The notes under the pieces were generated by a model, which was given only the letters and a program-made list of their open reading frames with translations, was not told the DNA's origin and did not search any database. This document shows, in pieces, positions 18,295-27,023 of a DNA stretch of 64,000 nucleotides (the first letter of the stretch is position 1; each line of letters opens with the position of its first letter). Origin of the DNA: Prevotella sp. (lineage in GTDB: Bacteria; Bacteroidota; Bacteroidia; Bacteroidales; Bacteroidaceae); assembly GCA_017462915.1 (NCBI GenBank), contig JAFTQG010000049.1:1-64000 (forward strand), in the 5' to 3' direction. A program made the position numbers and the translations under genes.

Positions 18295-19938
18295 CTAAGC
18301 CTGCTCGAGGGCGAGGGTCTTTGTAGGCTGGTCACACACCTCTGCCGGACCGAAATACTGTATAGGTCCAGGGTATACGAAGCAGGTGTCCTTCGCCCAT
18401 CCCTCACGCTTTGCGGCGAAGGCGTTGAAAGGCTTACCGTCAAGTTCCACGAGGGCTTTCCTGATGACAGGCTTCATCTCGCCGTTGCGCTTCTCCATAT
18501 TCATCATCATGGTGATAGGAATACCGCCGGCAATCCACTTGTCAGCAGGCTGGAATGTATTCTTCACAGACGACATGTAGCCTGTCTTTCCTGCAGCGAT
18601 AAGCATTGAAGCGTTGAATCCGAGAGAGTAGCAGTAGTCTGCATCCCAGTTGGAAGGGGCAGCGCAGCGTCCCTCGTATCCAAAGAAATGGTGCTGTGCG
18701 GCGAACTTGCCGTTATATTTGCCTTCCTTCTTCCACTCTTCCAGCTTCACAGCAACCATATCGGCGAGCAGCTGTTCTGTCTCGATGAGCGATACCTGCA
18801 CATTGCCGTGAGGGTCGCGCTCGAGAGCGAGCTGGCGGCTGACGCCCACAGGGAGAGAGTTGAATATCGCGGCATTGTCCGCTGAAAGGTGTTCCGCGAT
18901 GAACGCTATCTTCTCGTTTGGAGTGATATTGTCGAACTCTGCCTGGTTTGCGGCGATAAGGTCATTAAGCTCGGCGATGAGCTTCTTTATGGCAGGGATG
19001 AACTCTATAAGTCCTTCCGGCACGAGAGCGACACCGTAGTTCATGCCGTTTGCCGCGCGGTCTGCCACGACCTGTGCTATATATGTGACAACATCGTCGA
19101 GAGTCTGGTTCTTTGCCTCGACCTCCTCGCCTATAAGTGTCACGTTAGGGTGTGTCTGAAGAGCACACTCGAGGGTCACATGAGAAGCGGAGCGGCCCAT
19201 GAGCTTTATGAAATGCCAGTATTTCTTTGCAGAATTACAGTCACGCATGATATTGCCTATCATCTCGGAATAGACCTTCGTAGCTGTGTCGAAGCCGAAA
19301 GAAGCCTCAATCTCGGAATTCTTGAGGTCGCCGTCGATGGTCTTAGGACATCCGATAACCTGCACTCCGGCGTTGATGGCCTTGTAATATTCCGCCAGCA
19401 CGCAGGCGTTGGTGTTGGAGTCGTCGCCGCCGATGATGACAAGAGCCGTGATGCCGAGTTCCTTGAGTATCTCGAGGCCTTTGTCAAACTGCTCCTTCTT
19501 CTCCAGCTTTGTACGTCCGGAGCCGATGATGTCGAAACCGCCGGTGTTCCTGTATTCGTCGATGATTTCAGGAGTAAGCTCCATATAGTTGTGGTCAACG
19601 AGACCGCCAGGACCGAGGAGGAAGCCGTAGAGCTTGTTCTCCGGGTTCATCTTCTTGATGCCGTCAAAGAGGCCGGAAATGACATTATGTCCGCCAGGAG
19701 CCTGTCCGCCGGAGAGGATTACACCCACGTTCATCTGCTGTGTCTTCATCTCTCCCTCGACAGGTTCGAAGCGAAGATACGGCATACCGTAAGTATTAGG
19801 GAAGAGCTTCTTCACCTCTTCCTGGTCAGCAACCGACTGAGTTGGTTCTCCCTCGACAGCCTTCAGCGCGCCGCGCAAAGCGACAGGGAGCTTTGGCTGG
19901 TAAGCGGCACGGGCAATCTGCAATGCACTTTTTTCCAT
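18295..19938 (-). CDS. pfp: PPi-dependent 6-phosphofructokinase
   Basis: A 547-residue long-type diphosphate-fructose-6-phosphate 1-phosphotransferase. LSGGQAPGGHNVISG binds the phosphoryl donor, and IIGGDDSNTNA carries the Asp that excludes ATP (ATP enzymes have GGDGS/T). CPKTIDGDLKN is the catalytic loop and KYWHFIKLMGRSASH the substrate site. It works reversibly in glycolysis and gluconeogenesis using pyrophosphate. Its promoter lies about 180 nt upstream (20114-20121), leaving a long leader that contains G/T-rich and CAACC-rich arms. Confidence 0.95.
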   Translation of the reverse strand: MEKSALQIARAAYQPKLPVALRGALKAVEGEPTQSVADQEEVKKLFPNTYGMPYLRFEPVEGEMKTQQMNVGVILSGGQAPGGHNVISGLFDGIKKMNPENKLYGFLLGPGGLVDHNYMELTPEIIDEYRNTGGFDIIGSGRTKLEKKEQFDKGLEILKELGITALVIIGGDDSNTNACVLAEYYKAINAGVQVIGCPKTIDGDLKNSEIEASFGFDTATKVYSEMIGNIMRDCNSAKKYWHFIKLMGRSASHVTLECALQTHPNVTLIGEEVEAKNQTLDDVVTYIAQVVADRAANGMNYGVALVPEGLIEFIPAIKKLIAELNDLIAANQAEFDNITPNEKIAFIAEHLSADNAAIFNSLPVGVSRQLALERDPHGNVQVSLIETEQLLADMVAVKLEEWKKEGKYNGKFAAQHHFFGYEGRCAAPSNWDADYCYSLGFNASMLIAAGKTGYMSSVKNTFQPADKWIAGGIPITMMMNMEKRNGEMKPVIRKALVELDGKPFNAFAAKREGWAKDTCFVYPGPIQYFGPAEVCDQPTKTLALEQA

Positions 19939-20001
19939 AGTTTTCTTTATTTTGGGTTTTTGAATTTGTTATCGACATCGCCGACATGCACATAGCCATA
20001 G

Positions 20002-20078
20002 GCTGAGGTTTTAGGTTTTAGGTTGTGGGGGTGGGGTTAGTTTCCGACAACCATCAACTGACAACCATCAACCGACGG
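20002..20078 (-). repeat. Possible octamer-arm element in the PPi-PFK leader
   Basis: A G/T-rich arm (ggttttaggttttaggttgt on the plus strand) faces a CAACC-rich arm (acaaccatcaactgacaacc), opposite in sense. The layout resembles the seven octamer-arm elements elsewhere, but neither shared core is present, so membership is uncertain. Confidence 0.35.
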
Positions 20079-20113
20079 AAGCCTGCATCCGCAAGGCCGT
20101 ACATATCTCCCTG

Positions 20114-20121
20114 CAAAGATA
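20114..20121 (-). promoter_or_regulatory. -7 box of the PPi-PFK gene
   Basis: Minus-strand TATCTTTG, an exact TAnnTTTG match. The -33 region is weak. Confidence 0.6.
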
Positions 20122-20214
20122 ACAAAATATTGTCTAACACCCGAATAAATCCGCAAAAAAAATCCAATTTAAAACTTTTTTATTTATAAATTAGGCTATC
20201 TGAGAGATTTTTTA

Positions 20215-20222
20215 TAACTTTG
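20215..20222 (+). promoter_or_regulatory. -7 box of the acyltransferase gene
   Basis: TAACTTTG matches TAnnTTTG, with TTAG 20 nt upstream. It overlaps a possible TTG start at 20220, so that start cannot be used; the ATG at 20256 is the supported start. Confidence 0.6.
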
Positions 20223-20255
20223 AACCCTAATTTGCACTTACACATAAAGACATTC

Positions 20256-20798
20256 ATGAAAAGACTTTGCCACTGGATGCTCTACACGCTTATGGGCTGG
20301 AGGAAAGACATAAGACAGGAACATCCTGACAAATACATCCTCTGTCTCGCACCGCATACCAGCAACTGGGACTTCATCATAGGACAGCTTTTCGCGGAAG
20401 CGGAGGGCATACACATAAACTTCCTCATGAAAAAGGAATGGTTTTTCTGGCCGCTCGGCATCCTGTTCAGGAGGATGGGAGGCATCCCCGTATACCGCAA
20501 GAAAAGCACGTCGATGACAGACACGCTTGCCGAGGCGGCGGAGAAGGCCGACAAGTTCGGGCTTTGCGTCACCCCAGAGGGCACAAGGAGCGCGAACAAG
20601 GACTGGAAAAAGGGGTTCTACTATATCGCCCTGAAGGCAAACCTGCCTATCCTGCTCTACGGAATGGACTACGGGAAGAAGGCCATCGTATGCACCAAGA
20701 CCATCATACCGTCGGGAGATGTCGACAGGGATATGACGGAAATAAAGTCATACTATACCGCCTTTGAAGGCAAACACCCTGAGAAATTCCTGATATAG
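20256..20798 (+). CDS. PlsC-like lysophospholipid acyltransferase
   Basis: A 180-residue member of the 1-acylglycerol-3-phosphate acyltransferase superfamily. The HX4D catalytic motif is in APHTSNWDFIIG, the phosphate-binding motif in VTPEGTRSANKDWKKGFYYI, and the last block is ANLPILLYGMDYG. It is shorter than canonical PlsC (about 240 residues), similar to the compact Bacteroidota enzymes. It is expected at the inner membrane transferring acyl groups to a lipid or aminolipid precursor; the exact acceptor is unknown. The start was chosen because the -7 box lies upstream of it. Confidence 0.88.
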   Translation: MKRLCHWMLYTLMGWRKDIRQEHPDKYILCLAPHTSNWDFIIGQLFAEAEGIHINFLMKKEWFFWPLGILFRRMGGIPVYRKKSTSMTDTLAEAAEKADKFGLCVTPEGTRSANKDWKKGFYYIALKANLPILLYGMDYGKKAIVCTKTIIPSGDVDRDMTEIKSYYTAFEGKHPEKFLI

Positions 20799-20820
20799 CC
20801 TGCCCGTCCCGTAACGGAGG

Positions 20821-20908
20821 GTCACCTTTCGCCTTGTGAAGAGTGACCTTTTACCGCATGAAAGGTGACCTTTCACCTACCAAACCGTCACCTTTTGCAG
20901 GAGGGAAG
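20821..20908. repeat. 22-bp-period array, locus 1 (four units)
   Basis: Units begin at 20821, 20843, 20865 and 20887, exactly 22 bp apart, each with GTSACCTTT. The motif is partly dyadic (GTGAccttTCAC). Other unit positions are degenerate. Similar arrays occur at 37322 and 56304. The locus lies between the acyltransferase and amidase genes, 30 bp before the latter's ATG. Confidence 0.8.
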
Positions 20909-20937
20909 AGCACTGACATCTGAGACAATATACACCA

Positions 20938-23745
20938 ATGCTTCGCAAAACGATATCCATATTACTGTTATTCACCGCATTAACCACGATATACGCACAG
21001 CGTCCATGGGTCACGGAGACATCCCGTGCCACGACTCCCGAGAACGGTCTGACGGGCAAGCATCTCGCCGTATGGCCCAGTCACGGACGATACTATAACA
21101 CGACCTTATGCAGATGGGAGTGGCAGAGGGTACAGCTGTACGGCACGTGTGAGGATGTATTCACGCAGTCGATAGTCTATCCCTACCTCATCCCCATGCT
21201 CGAGAGAGCCGGCGCCAACGTCTTCGTGCCGAGGGAGAGGGACTGGCAGACGGAGATGGCCCTCGTCGACAACGATACGCCACGCTCGGGATATTCCGAG
21301 ACGTCGGGACATTATCCGTGGGAAAACGCTCCTGCCCCGGGATTCGCCATTTCCAACAGGCATTACACTGACGGCGACTGCCCTTTTGCAAGCGGAACGG
21401 CAAGGATGGTGAGGACCACAGCGGAAAAGGGAGCCCGCCTGTCACGGGCATTCTACATGCCCCAGATACGCGAAAAAGGCAGATATGCCGTATATGTCAG
21501 CTACCAGACTGTGGAGGAATCCACGGACGACGCCGAGTATATCGTATGTCATCAGGGGCAGTCTACCGTCTTCCGCGTAAACCAGCAGATGGGGTCCTCG
21601 ACATGGGTTTACCTCGGCACATTCGAGTTTGAGGCCAACGCCCCGTCAGACAATTACGTCTGCGTCACCAACCACAGTTCACGGAAAGGCGTGGTGACGA
21701 CAGATGCCGTGCGTTTCGGCGGCGGCATGGGCGACCATGAGCGTGGAGGAAAGACCTCGGGACTGCCGCGTGCCATGGAAGCGGCGCGCTACTACACACA
21801 GTTTGCTGGCGTGCCGAAGGCAATTTACCTCACCAAGGGTGGGTGCAACGACTACAGCGACGACATCAACTGCCGCTCGCTGGCGTCCAACTGGCTGTCG
21901 TACGGTTCGAGGACAAACCCTTCCGAAGCCCCTACTCCACAGCATCCTGTCTTCAATATCGACTCCCTGACATTAGGAGAGAACGCCGTAAGGATGTACC
22001 TTGACAGCATAACGAAAGCGAATATCGACAGCTTCGGCACAGCATATCCCGACAGCATGGCGGAGTTTATCATAGACTCCACAGCCACGGCGATACTCGA
22101 CAGCGTCAACAGCACACCGCTGCAGCAAATCAACATACAGCGCGGAGAGACGCTTCTCGGACATGTGCCGCTCGATTTGCAGCTCGCCATACACAGCGAT
22201 GCCGGCTGGCAACGGGACTTCATGTCACCGTATGGCACCCTGGCGATATGCACGACGGACTTCAACGACGGGGACCTTGCCGACGGAAGACCACGGATAG
22301 TGTCGAAAGACCTTGCCACCGAACTCCTGAGAGGGGTCTCCAAAGACCTGCAAAGGTCGTTCGGAAACTGGACGGCGAGGGATGTCTGGGACAGGAACTA
22401 CAGCGAGACGCGCCTGCCTGCACAGCCGTCGGCAATACTCGAGACCATGTCTCATGAGAATTTCCCTGACCTCCGCCTCGGTCATGACCCGAACTTCAAG
22501 TTCGTCCTCTCACGTGCCATATACAAGACCATCTTGCGCTGGCTGTGTGAAAGGGACGGAAGAAAGGCTGTAGTACAGCCTCTTGCACCGAAATGTTTCT
22601 CGGCGGCAAGGCTTTCCGGCGACGAACTGACACTGTCATGGCAGGCACAGACCGACTCCCTCGAGCCGTTCGCGTCGCCTACTGAATATATATTGTATAC
22701 CCGTACAGGCAACAAGGGATATGACAACGGCACTGTCGTCAAGGGCACAGGATACCGCCTGCACCTGTTACCGAACACCTTATACCGCTTCCGCCTCACT
22801 GCCGCAAACAGCGGTGGCGAGAGTTTCCCGACAGAAGAACTTGTCGCCGTCTATTCTCCTGCGGCTGAGGAGACAGTGATGATTGTCAACGCTTTCCATC
22901 GACTGTCATCGCCGGAGGTCATAGAGACCGACAGCATCTGCGGATTCGACCTCGATGCCGACATCGGTCTGTCATACGGGAAGACCCCGGCATGGATAGG
23001 TCATCAGCGTATCTTCGACAAGACGCTGGCTGGAAAGAATGCAGGGCTCGGGCATACTGCCAACGACCTCCTTGGACGCTTCACCGCCGGAAACGAGTTC
23101 AACTATGCTTCCGCACACGCAGAGGCAATAACGGACGCAGGGAAATATAACATCGTGAGTCTCTCTTCCGAATGTTTCTCCAAGCATACCGACATGAACG
23201 GCGTGACGGTCCTTGACATTCTCTTCGGCAACGAGAAGGATGACGGGCACTCGCTACTGCCTTACAAGACATTCACTCCGCAGATGCGTGAGGCAATAGA
23301 GGCATTCAAAGGACAGGGAGGCGGCATCCTCGTCAGCGGAAGCTATATAGCCTCGGACATGCAGGAGGAAGAGGAGCGTCAGTGGCTTGCCGACAACCTC
23401 CACATGATGTATGGCGGTGTGGACCGCGACTCGCTGCCTTTCCGCACAGCGGAGGCTCTCGACATCGTCTCCGGCAACGGACTTTGCATACCTGTCTACA
23501 GGCATGTAAACGACAGGCACTATGCCTCCGTGGACTCGGATATCCTGTTTACAGCGGACTCCCTGCCCGACAGAACCAGCCTTTCATACGCATCGGGCGC
23601 CACGGCTTCCGTATCATACAGCGGCAAAGGATACCGGGTGTTCGCCCTCGGATTCCCGTTTGAATGTGTGAAGGATGCTGCCAACAGGAGCCTTCTCATG
23701 CGGAAGATACTGGCTTTCCTGACAAATGGACGGAAAGAGGAATGA
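20938..23745 (+). CDS. Secreted N-acetylmuramoyl-L-alanine amidase with inserted golvesin-like domain
   Basis: A 935-residue protein with signal peptide LRKTISILLLFTALTTIYAQ. An Amidase_3 fold starts at residue about 40 (LAVWPSHGRYYN, then LYGTCEDVFTQSIVYPYLIP and GANVFVPRERDW). It is interrupted at about 95-245 by a beta-rich golvesin C-terminal-like domain (GRYAVYVSYQTVEESTDDAE). It resumes with AARYYTQFAGVPKAIYLTKG, the zinc-site LQLAIHSDAGWQ and the last-Glu segment PSAILETMSHENFPD. A fibronectin type III-like domain follows (about 555-640), then a C-terminal alpha/beta domain. Relatives are often labelled xanthan lyase. It probably cleaves peptidoglycan stem peptides; substrate was not tested. 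Confidence 0.82.
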   Translation: MLRKTISILLLFTALTTIYAQRPWVTETSRATTPENGLTGKHLAVWPSHGRYYNTTLCRWEWQRVQLYGTCEDVFTQSIVYPYLIPMLERAGANVFVPRERDWQTEMALVDNDTPRSGYSETSGHYPWENAPAPGFAISNRHYTDGDCPFASGTARMVRTTAEKGARLSRAFYMPQIREKGRYAVYVSYQTVEESTDDAEYIVCHQGQSTVFRVNQQMGSSTWVYLGTFEFEANAPSDNYVCVTNHSSRKGVVTTDAVRFGGGMGDHERGGKTSGLPRAMEAARYYTQFAGVPKAIYLTKGGCNDYSDDINCRSLASNWLSYGSRTNPSEAPTPQHPVFNIDSLTLGENAVRMYLDSITKANIDSFGTAYPDSMAEFIIDSTATAILDSVNSTPLQQINIQRGETLLGHVPLDLQLAIHSDAGWQRDFMSPYGTLAICTTDFNDGDLADGRPRIVSKDLATELLRGVSKDLQRSFGNWTARDVWDRNYSETRLPAQPSAILETMSHENFPDLRLGHDPNFKFVLSRAIYKTILRWLCERDGRKAVVQPLAPKCFSAARLSGDELTLSWQAQTDSLEPFASPTEYILYTRTGNKGYDNGTVVKGTGYRLHLLPNTLYRFRLTAANSGGESFPTEELVAVYSPAAEETVMIVNAFHRLSSPEVIETDSICGFDLDADIGLSYGKTPAWIGHQRIFDKTLAGKNAGLGHTANDLLGRFTAGNEFNYASAHAEAITDAGKYNIVSLSSECFSKHTDMNGVTVLDILFGNEKDDGHSLLPYKTFTPQMREAIEAFKGQGGGILVSGSYIASDMQEEEERQWLADNLHMMYGGVDRDSLPFRTAEALDIVSGNGLCIPVYRHVNDRHYASVDSDILFTADSLPDRTSLSYASGATASVSYSGKGYRVFALGFPFECVKDAANRSLLMRKILAFLTNGRKEE

Positions 23746-23747
23746 CG

Positions 23748-23968
23748 GTGGTTTGGCGGTTTAGTGGTTTGGTGGTTTAGTTATTTAGTCGTTTAGTTAT
23801 TAGCTTATCTATTACGGCTATAAAGGCTATTCCGGCTATCACAAAAAACTAAACAACCAAGCAACTAAATAACTAAACCACTAAACAACTAAACCACCAA
23901 ACAACTAAACAACCAAACAACTAAACAACCAAACAACTAAACAACCAAACCACTAAACAACCAACAAC
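23748..23968 (+). repeat. Octamer-arm inverted element, type II core
   Basis: The left arm (about 23750-23798) is G/T-rich (ggtttagtggtttggtgg). The core 23799-23841 contains three GGCTAT hexamers and matches 39931-39973 with four mismatches in 43. The right arm (about 23846-23968) is built from 8-bp units CAACYAAA/CCACYAAA and runs straight to the ATG of the next gene. The arms are complementary and could fold into one long hairpin. Confidence 0.8.
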
Positions 23969-23969
23969 C

Positions 23970-24290
23970 ATGCAGATAATAGCAAACGCAAAAGGTACAC
24001 GTACCATCGACATCACGCCTGAGCATGTCGAGACAATAAGGAAATACCAGCTTTTCCGCAATCTCATAGACAGCAACGGCATCATCGACGAGACCGTGCT
24101 CGGCAAACTGCGCCTAAACATACGCGCACTGCTCGAGCACGAAGGCACATCGGACAAGAGCCTGATGGACCTCTGCTTCGATGTAATCTATAATCCCGAC
24201 ATGAAAGCCATCGGGCTGCACAACCTTATAAAACTGTATGCAGAACATGATGCTGACAGACTTCCTGCCGACGACCAAGAAGGAGCTTGA
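23970..24290 (+). CDS. Small conserved-looking protein of unknown function
   Basis: A 106-residue soluble, mainly helical protein beginning MQIIANAKGTRTIDITPEHV and ending in a charged tail. It has no signal peptide, membrane segment or recognised motif. Its 3' end overlaps the ygiQ start by 53 nt, indicating translational coupling. The octamer repeat array ends 1-2 nt before its ATG. A real gene is supported by composition and placement; function is unknown. Confidence 0.65.
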   Translation: MQIIANAKGTRTIDITPEHVETIRKYQLFRNLIDSNGIIDETVLGKLRLNIRALLEHEGTSDKSLMDLCFDVIYNPDMKAIGLHNLIKLYAEHDADRLPADDQEGA

Positions 24291-26121
24291 GCTCCGCGGC
24301 TGGGACTATGTGGATATAATAATATTCTCTGCCGACGCGTATGTCGACCACCCGTCTTTCGGTGCTGCCGTGATAGGCAGGACATGGGAGGCGGAGGGCT
24401 ATCGTGTCGCCATAGTTCCGCAGCCGGACTGGCACGGTGACTTCCGCGACTTCAAGAAACTGGGCAAGCCGCGCCTGTTCTTTGCCGTATCGCCGGGTTG
24501 CATGGACTCCATGGTAAACAAATACACGGCAAACAGGCGGCTCCGCAGCGAGGACGCCTACTCGCCTGACGGACGGCACGACTGCCGTCCGGAGTATCCT
24601 ACGATTGTATATACACGGATTCTCAAACAGCTGTACCCAGACATCCCGGTCATTCTCGGAGGCATTGAGGCTTCCCTGCGACGCGTCACGCACTATGACT
24701 ACTGGCAGGACAGACTGCAGAAATGTATCCTCTGCGACTCCAAGGCTGACATGATAACATACGGTATGGGTGAGCGTGTCAGCACAGAACTGGCAAGGCT
24801 TGTCGCCGAGGGTACTCCCGTAAGCGCAATAAAAGACCTTCCGCAGACCGTTGTATTATGCCGTAAAGAGGATATACCAGGCGGCGTGACGGAAGATGAT
24901 ATCGTATTGCACTCTCACGAGGAATGTCTCAGGAACAAACGTGCACAGGCGGAGAACATACGCCATATAGAGGAGGAGTCAAACCGTATCCACGCCCAGC
25001 GCATATTGCAGGAGGTGGACGGGCAGTTCGTAGTAGTCAATCCGCCATATCCGACGATGACGACAGAGGAGCTTGACCGTTCGCACGACTTGCCGTACAC
25101 GCGTGTGCCTCATCCGAAATATAAAGGCAAGCACATCCCTGCCTACGAGATGATAAAACACTCGGTGAACATACACCGCGGATGCTTCGGCGGTTGCGCA
25201 TTCTGCACCATATCGGCACATCAAGGCAAGTTCATCACATGCCGTTCCAAGGAGAATATCCTCCGTGAGGTAAAGAAAGTCATGGAACTTCCTGACTTCA
25301 AGGGATATATATCAGACCTCGGCGGACCGTCGGCAAACATGTACGGAATGGCAGGAAAGAACAGGAAGGCGTGCGAGGCGTGCAAACGGCCGTCGTGTAT
25401 CCACCCTGCTGTATGCCCGAACCTTGACACCGACCACAGCCAGTTGCTCGAGATATACCGCGCTGTAGACGCTCTTCCGGGGATAAAGAAGAGCTTCATC
25501 GGGTCTGGTGTGCGCTACGACTTGCTGCTGCACCACTCCAAAGACGAGAAGACTAACGAGGCGGCAAGAGAATATACACGGGAACTGATAACACGGCATG
25601 TGTCCGGACGCCTGAAAGTCGCACCGGAACACACCTCGGACAAAGTGCTGAGACTGATGAGAAAACCGTCTTTCCAGCAGTTCCGCACCTTCAAGCGCAT
25701 CTTTGAAAACATCTGCCGGGAGGAAGGACTGAGACAGCAGATTATCCCTTACTTCATCTCCTCACATCCCGGTTGTCACGCTGAGGACATGGCAGAGCTT
25801 GCCGTGATAACGAAAGGGCTGGACTTCCAGCTGGAGCAGGTGCAGGATTTCACCCCTACTCCACTGACTATAGCCACAGAGACATGGTACACAGGATACG
25901 ATCCTTATACACTTGAGCCGGTATTCTCGGCAAAGTCGCAGAAGGAGAAGCTGGAGCAACGGCAGTTCTTCTTCTGGTACAAGCCTGAGGAAAGGCGCAA
26001 CATAGAGCAGGCTCTACGCCGCATGGGACGGCAGGACCTTATCGATGCGCTGTACAAAGGTTCTGCCCCTCCACGTCCGTACAGGCAGAAAGGACACGGA
26101 AAGCATGGCGGGAAACAATAG
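24238..26121 (+). CDS. ygiQ: YgiQ-family radical SAM protein
   Basis: A 627-residue protein with the N-terminal UPF0313 region (TKKELELRGWDYVDIIIFSA, DRLQKCILCDSKADMITYGM). The radical SAM core starts at HRGCFGGCAFCTISAHQGKF (CxxxCxxC at residue about 317), followed by a second Cys cluster (KACEACKRPSCIHPAVCPN, residues about 379-397) and APEHTSDKVLRLM. The C-terminus is basic. The catalytic role of this family is not established. In-frame ATGs at 24247 and 24250 are alternative starts. Confidence 0.92.
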   Translation: MQNMMLTDFLPTTKKELELRGWDYVDIIIFSADAYVDHPSFGAAVIGRTWEAEGYRVAIVPQPDWHGDFRDFKKLGKPRLFFAVSPGCMDSMVNKYTANRRLRSEDAYSPDGRHDCRPEYPTIVYTRILKQLYPDIPVILGGIEASLRRVTHYDYWQDRLQKCILCDSKADMITYGMGERVSTELARLVAEGTPVSAIKDLPQTVVLCRKEDIPGGVTEDDIVLHSHEECLRNKRAQAENIRHIEEESNRIHAQRILQEVDGQFVVVNPPYPTMTTEELDRSHDLPYTRVPHPKYKGKHIPAYEMIKHSVNIHRGCFGGCAFCTISAHQGKFITCRSKENILREVKKVMELPDFKGYISDLGGPSANMYGMAGKNRKACEACKRPSCIHPAVCPNLDTDHSQLLEIYRAVDALPGIKKSFIGSGVRYDLLLHHSKDEKTNEAAREYTRELITRHVSGRLKVAPEHTSDKVLRLMRKPSFQQFRTFKRIFENICREEGLRQQIIPYFISSHPGCHAEDMAELAVITKGLDFQLEQVQDFTPTPLTIATETWYTGYDPYTLEPVFSAKSQKEKLEQRQFFFWYKPEERRNIEQALRRMGRQDLIDALYKGSAPPRPYRQKGHGKHGGKQ

Positions 26122-26211
26122 AAGGCTACGCACTGCATAAGGCAACGGGAAGCGTATCATCCTGCAATGCCGACTGTATCTCACTGTAATATCAAAGGTT
26201 ACACGATACAA

Positions 26212-26266
26212 AACGGCAAACATTAATAAACTTTAATAATGGTTTATTGGATGTTTGCCGTTTTTT
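26212..26266 (+). terminator. ygiQ terminator, overlapping the next promoter
   Basis: AACGGCAAACAT (26212-26223) pairs perfectly with ATGTTTGCCGTT (26251-26262). An inner AATAAAC/GTTTATT stem extends it, and the T tract runs 26261-26266. Confidence 0.9.
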
Positions 26267-26277
26267 CGCTACCTTTG
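26246..26277 (+). promoter_or_regulatory. Promoter of the ThiE/TenI-like gene inside the terminator
   Basis: ATTG (26246-26249), 20 nt, then TACCTTTG (26270-26277). The -33 lies in the terminator hairpin and the T tract is in the spacer. The ATG at 26297 is about 20 nt downstream. Confidence 0.75.
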
Positions 26278-26296
26278 CACAAAATTATATAGACAG

Positions 26297-26905
26297 ATGA
26301 AACTCGTCATAATAACACAACCGCAATTCTTTATCGAGGAAGACAGAATCATCACGGCTCTCTTCGATGAAGGACTTGACTCGCTGCACCTCTATAAGCC
26401 GGGCTCATCACCGCTATATTTCGAGCGTCTGCTGACACTCATCCCTGAAGAATACCACCGCAACATCGTCATACACGAGCACTTCTACATGAAGCAGGAG
26501 TTTGACCTTGCCGGTATACATCTTGACGCCCCTGATGCCGATGTGCCGCAGGGATACCGCGGCAAGGTGAGCAGAAACTGTTCTGACCTCAGTCTGCTGA
26601 AGGATATAAAGAAGAAGTCGGAATATGTATTCCTGCACGATGTCTTTGACAGCCTCCACGAGGAAGGCGTGAAATCAAAGTTCTCCGTATCGGAAATCCA
26701 CGAGGCAAGTCGCAAGGGACTTATAGACAAGCATGTCTACGCCCTTGGCGGAATGAATGCCGACAATATCCGCTGGGCACACGACGAGGGATTCGGCGGC
26801 GTGGTACTGTGCGGCGACATCTGGAACAGGTTTGATGTCCACAGCCAAGTGGACTACAACGACGTCATACAGCATTTCCAGCGTCTGCGCAAACTGGCGC
26901 GATGA
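26297..26905 (+). CDS. Thiamine-phosphate synthase/TenI family protein
   Basis: A 202-residue TIM barrel beginning MKLVIITQPQFF. Family landmarks are LAGIHLDAPD (strand 3) and YALGGMNADNIRWAHDEGF (strand 7, phosphate-binding GG), followed by FGGVVLCGDIW. The usual GxSxH segment reads KVSRNCSDL, so active-site residues differ from ThiE; a TenI-like tautomerase or another role is possible. There is no thi operon nearby. An upstream in-frame start at 26255 was rejected because the -7 box lies within that extension. Confidence 0.75.
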   Translation: MKLVIITQPQFFIEEDRIITALFDEGLDSLHLYKPGSSPLYFERLLTLIPEEYHRNIVIHEHFYMKQEFDLAGIHLDAPDADVPQGYRGKVSRNCSDLSLLKDIKKKSEYVFLHDVFDSLHEEGVKSKFSVSEIHEASRKGLIDKHVYALGGMNADNIRWAHDEGFGGVVLCGDIWNRFDVHSQVDYNDVIQHFQRLRKLAR

Positions 26906-27023
26906 CGACGGAGATGCTGTCTATTGATATTCGGGAAATACGAAAAAAGAAGATATAAGGTAACGGCAAGAAGATAAAACTTGTACAGAAACGGAAATAT
27001 CACATAACGATTATACAAGCAAA

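Larger units (their letters stand above)
19939..20255. other. Divergent promoter region between PPi-PFK and acyltransferase genes
   Basis: It contains the long PPi-PFK leader with a probable inverted octamer-type element (about 20002-20078, including a direct repeat of CAACCATCAAC), the PFK -7 box at 20114-20121, and the acyltransferase -7 box at 20215-20222. No gene is visible. Confidence 0.6.

Noticed and set aside
18889-19995. 368-codon open frame opposite the PPi-PFK gene
   Set aside because: The opposite strand encodes a full, motif-rich enzyme; this frame has no protein-like motifs.
20220-20255. N-terminal extension of the acyltransferase from TTG at 20220
   Set aside because: The -7 box overlaps the TTG, so the extension would not be transcribed; ATG at 20256 is used.
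21106-22799. Long open frames on the strand opposite the amidase gene
   Set aside because: They are shadows of a high-GC coding region and show no recognisable domains or composition of real genes.
23846-23968. CRISPR array
   Set aside because: Units are 8 bp and contiguous, without unique spacers.
26255-26296. Upstream start for the ThiE/TenI-like protein
   Set aside because: It would translate through the terminator tail and promoter; homology-like sequence begins at 26297.
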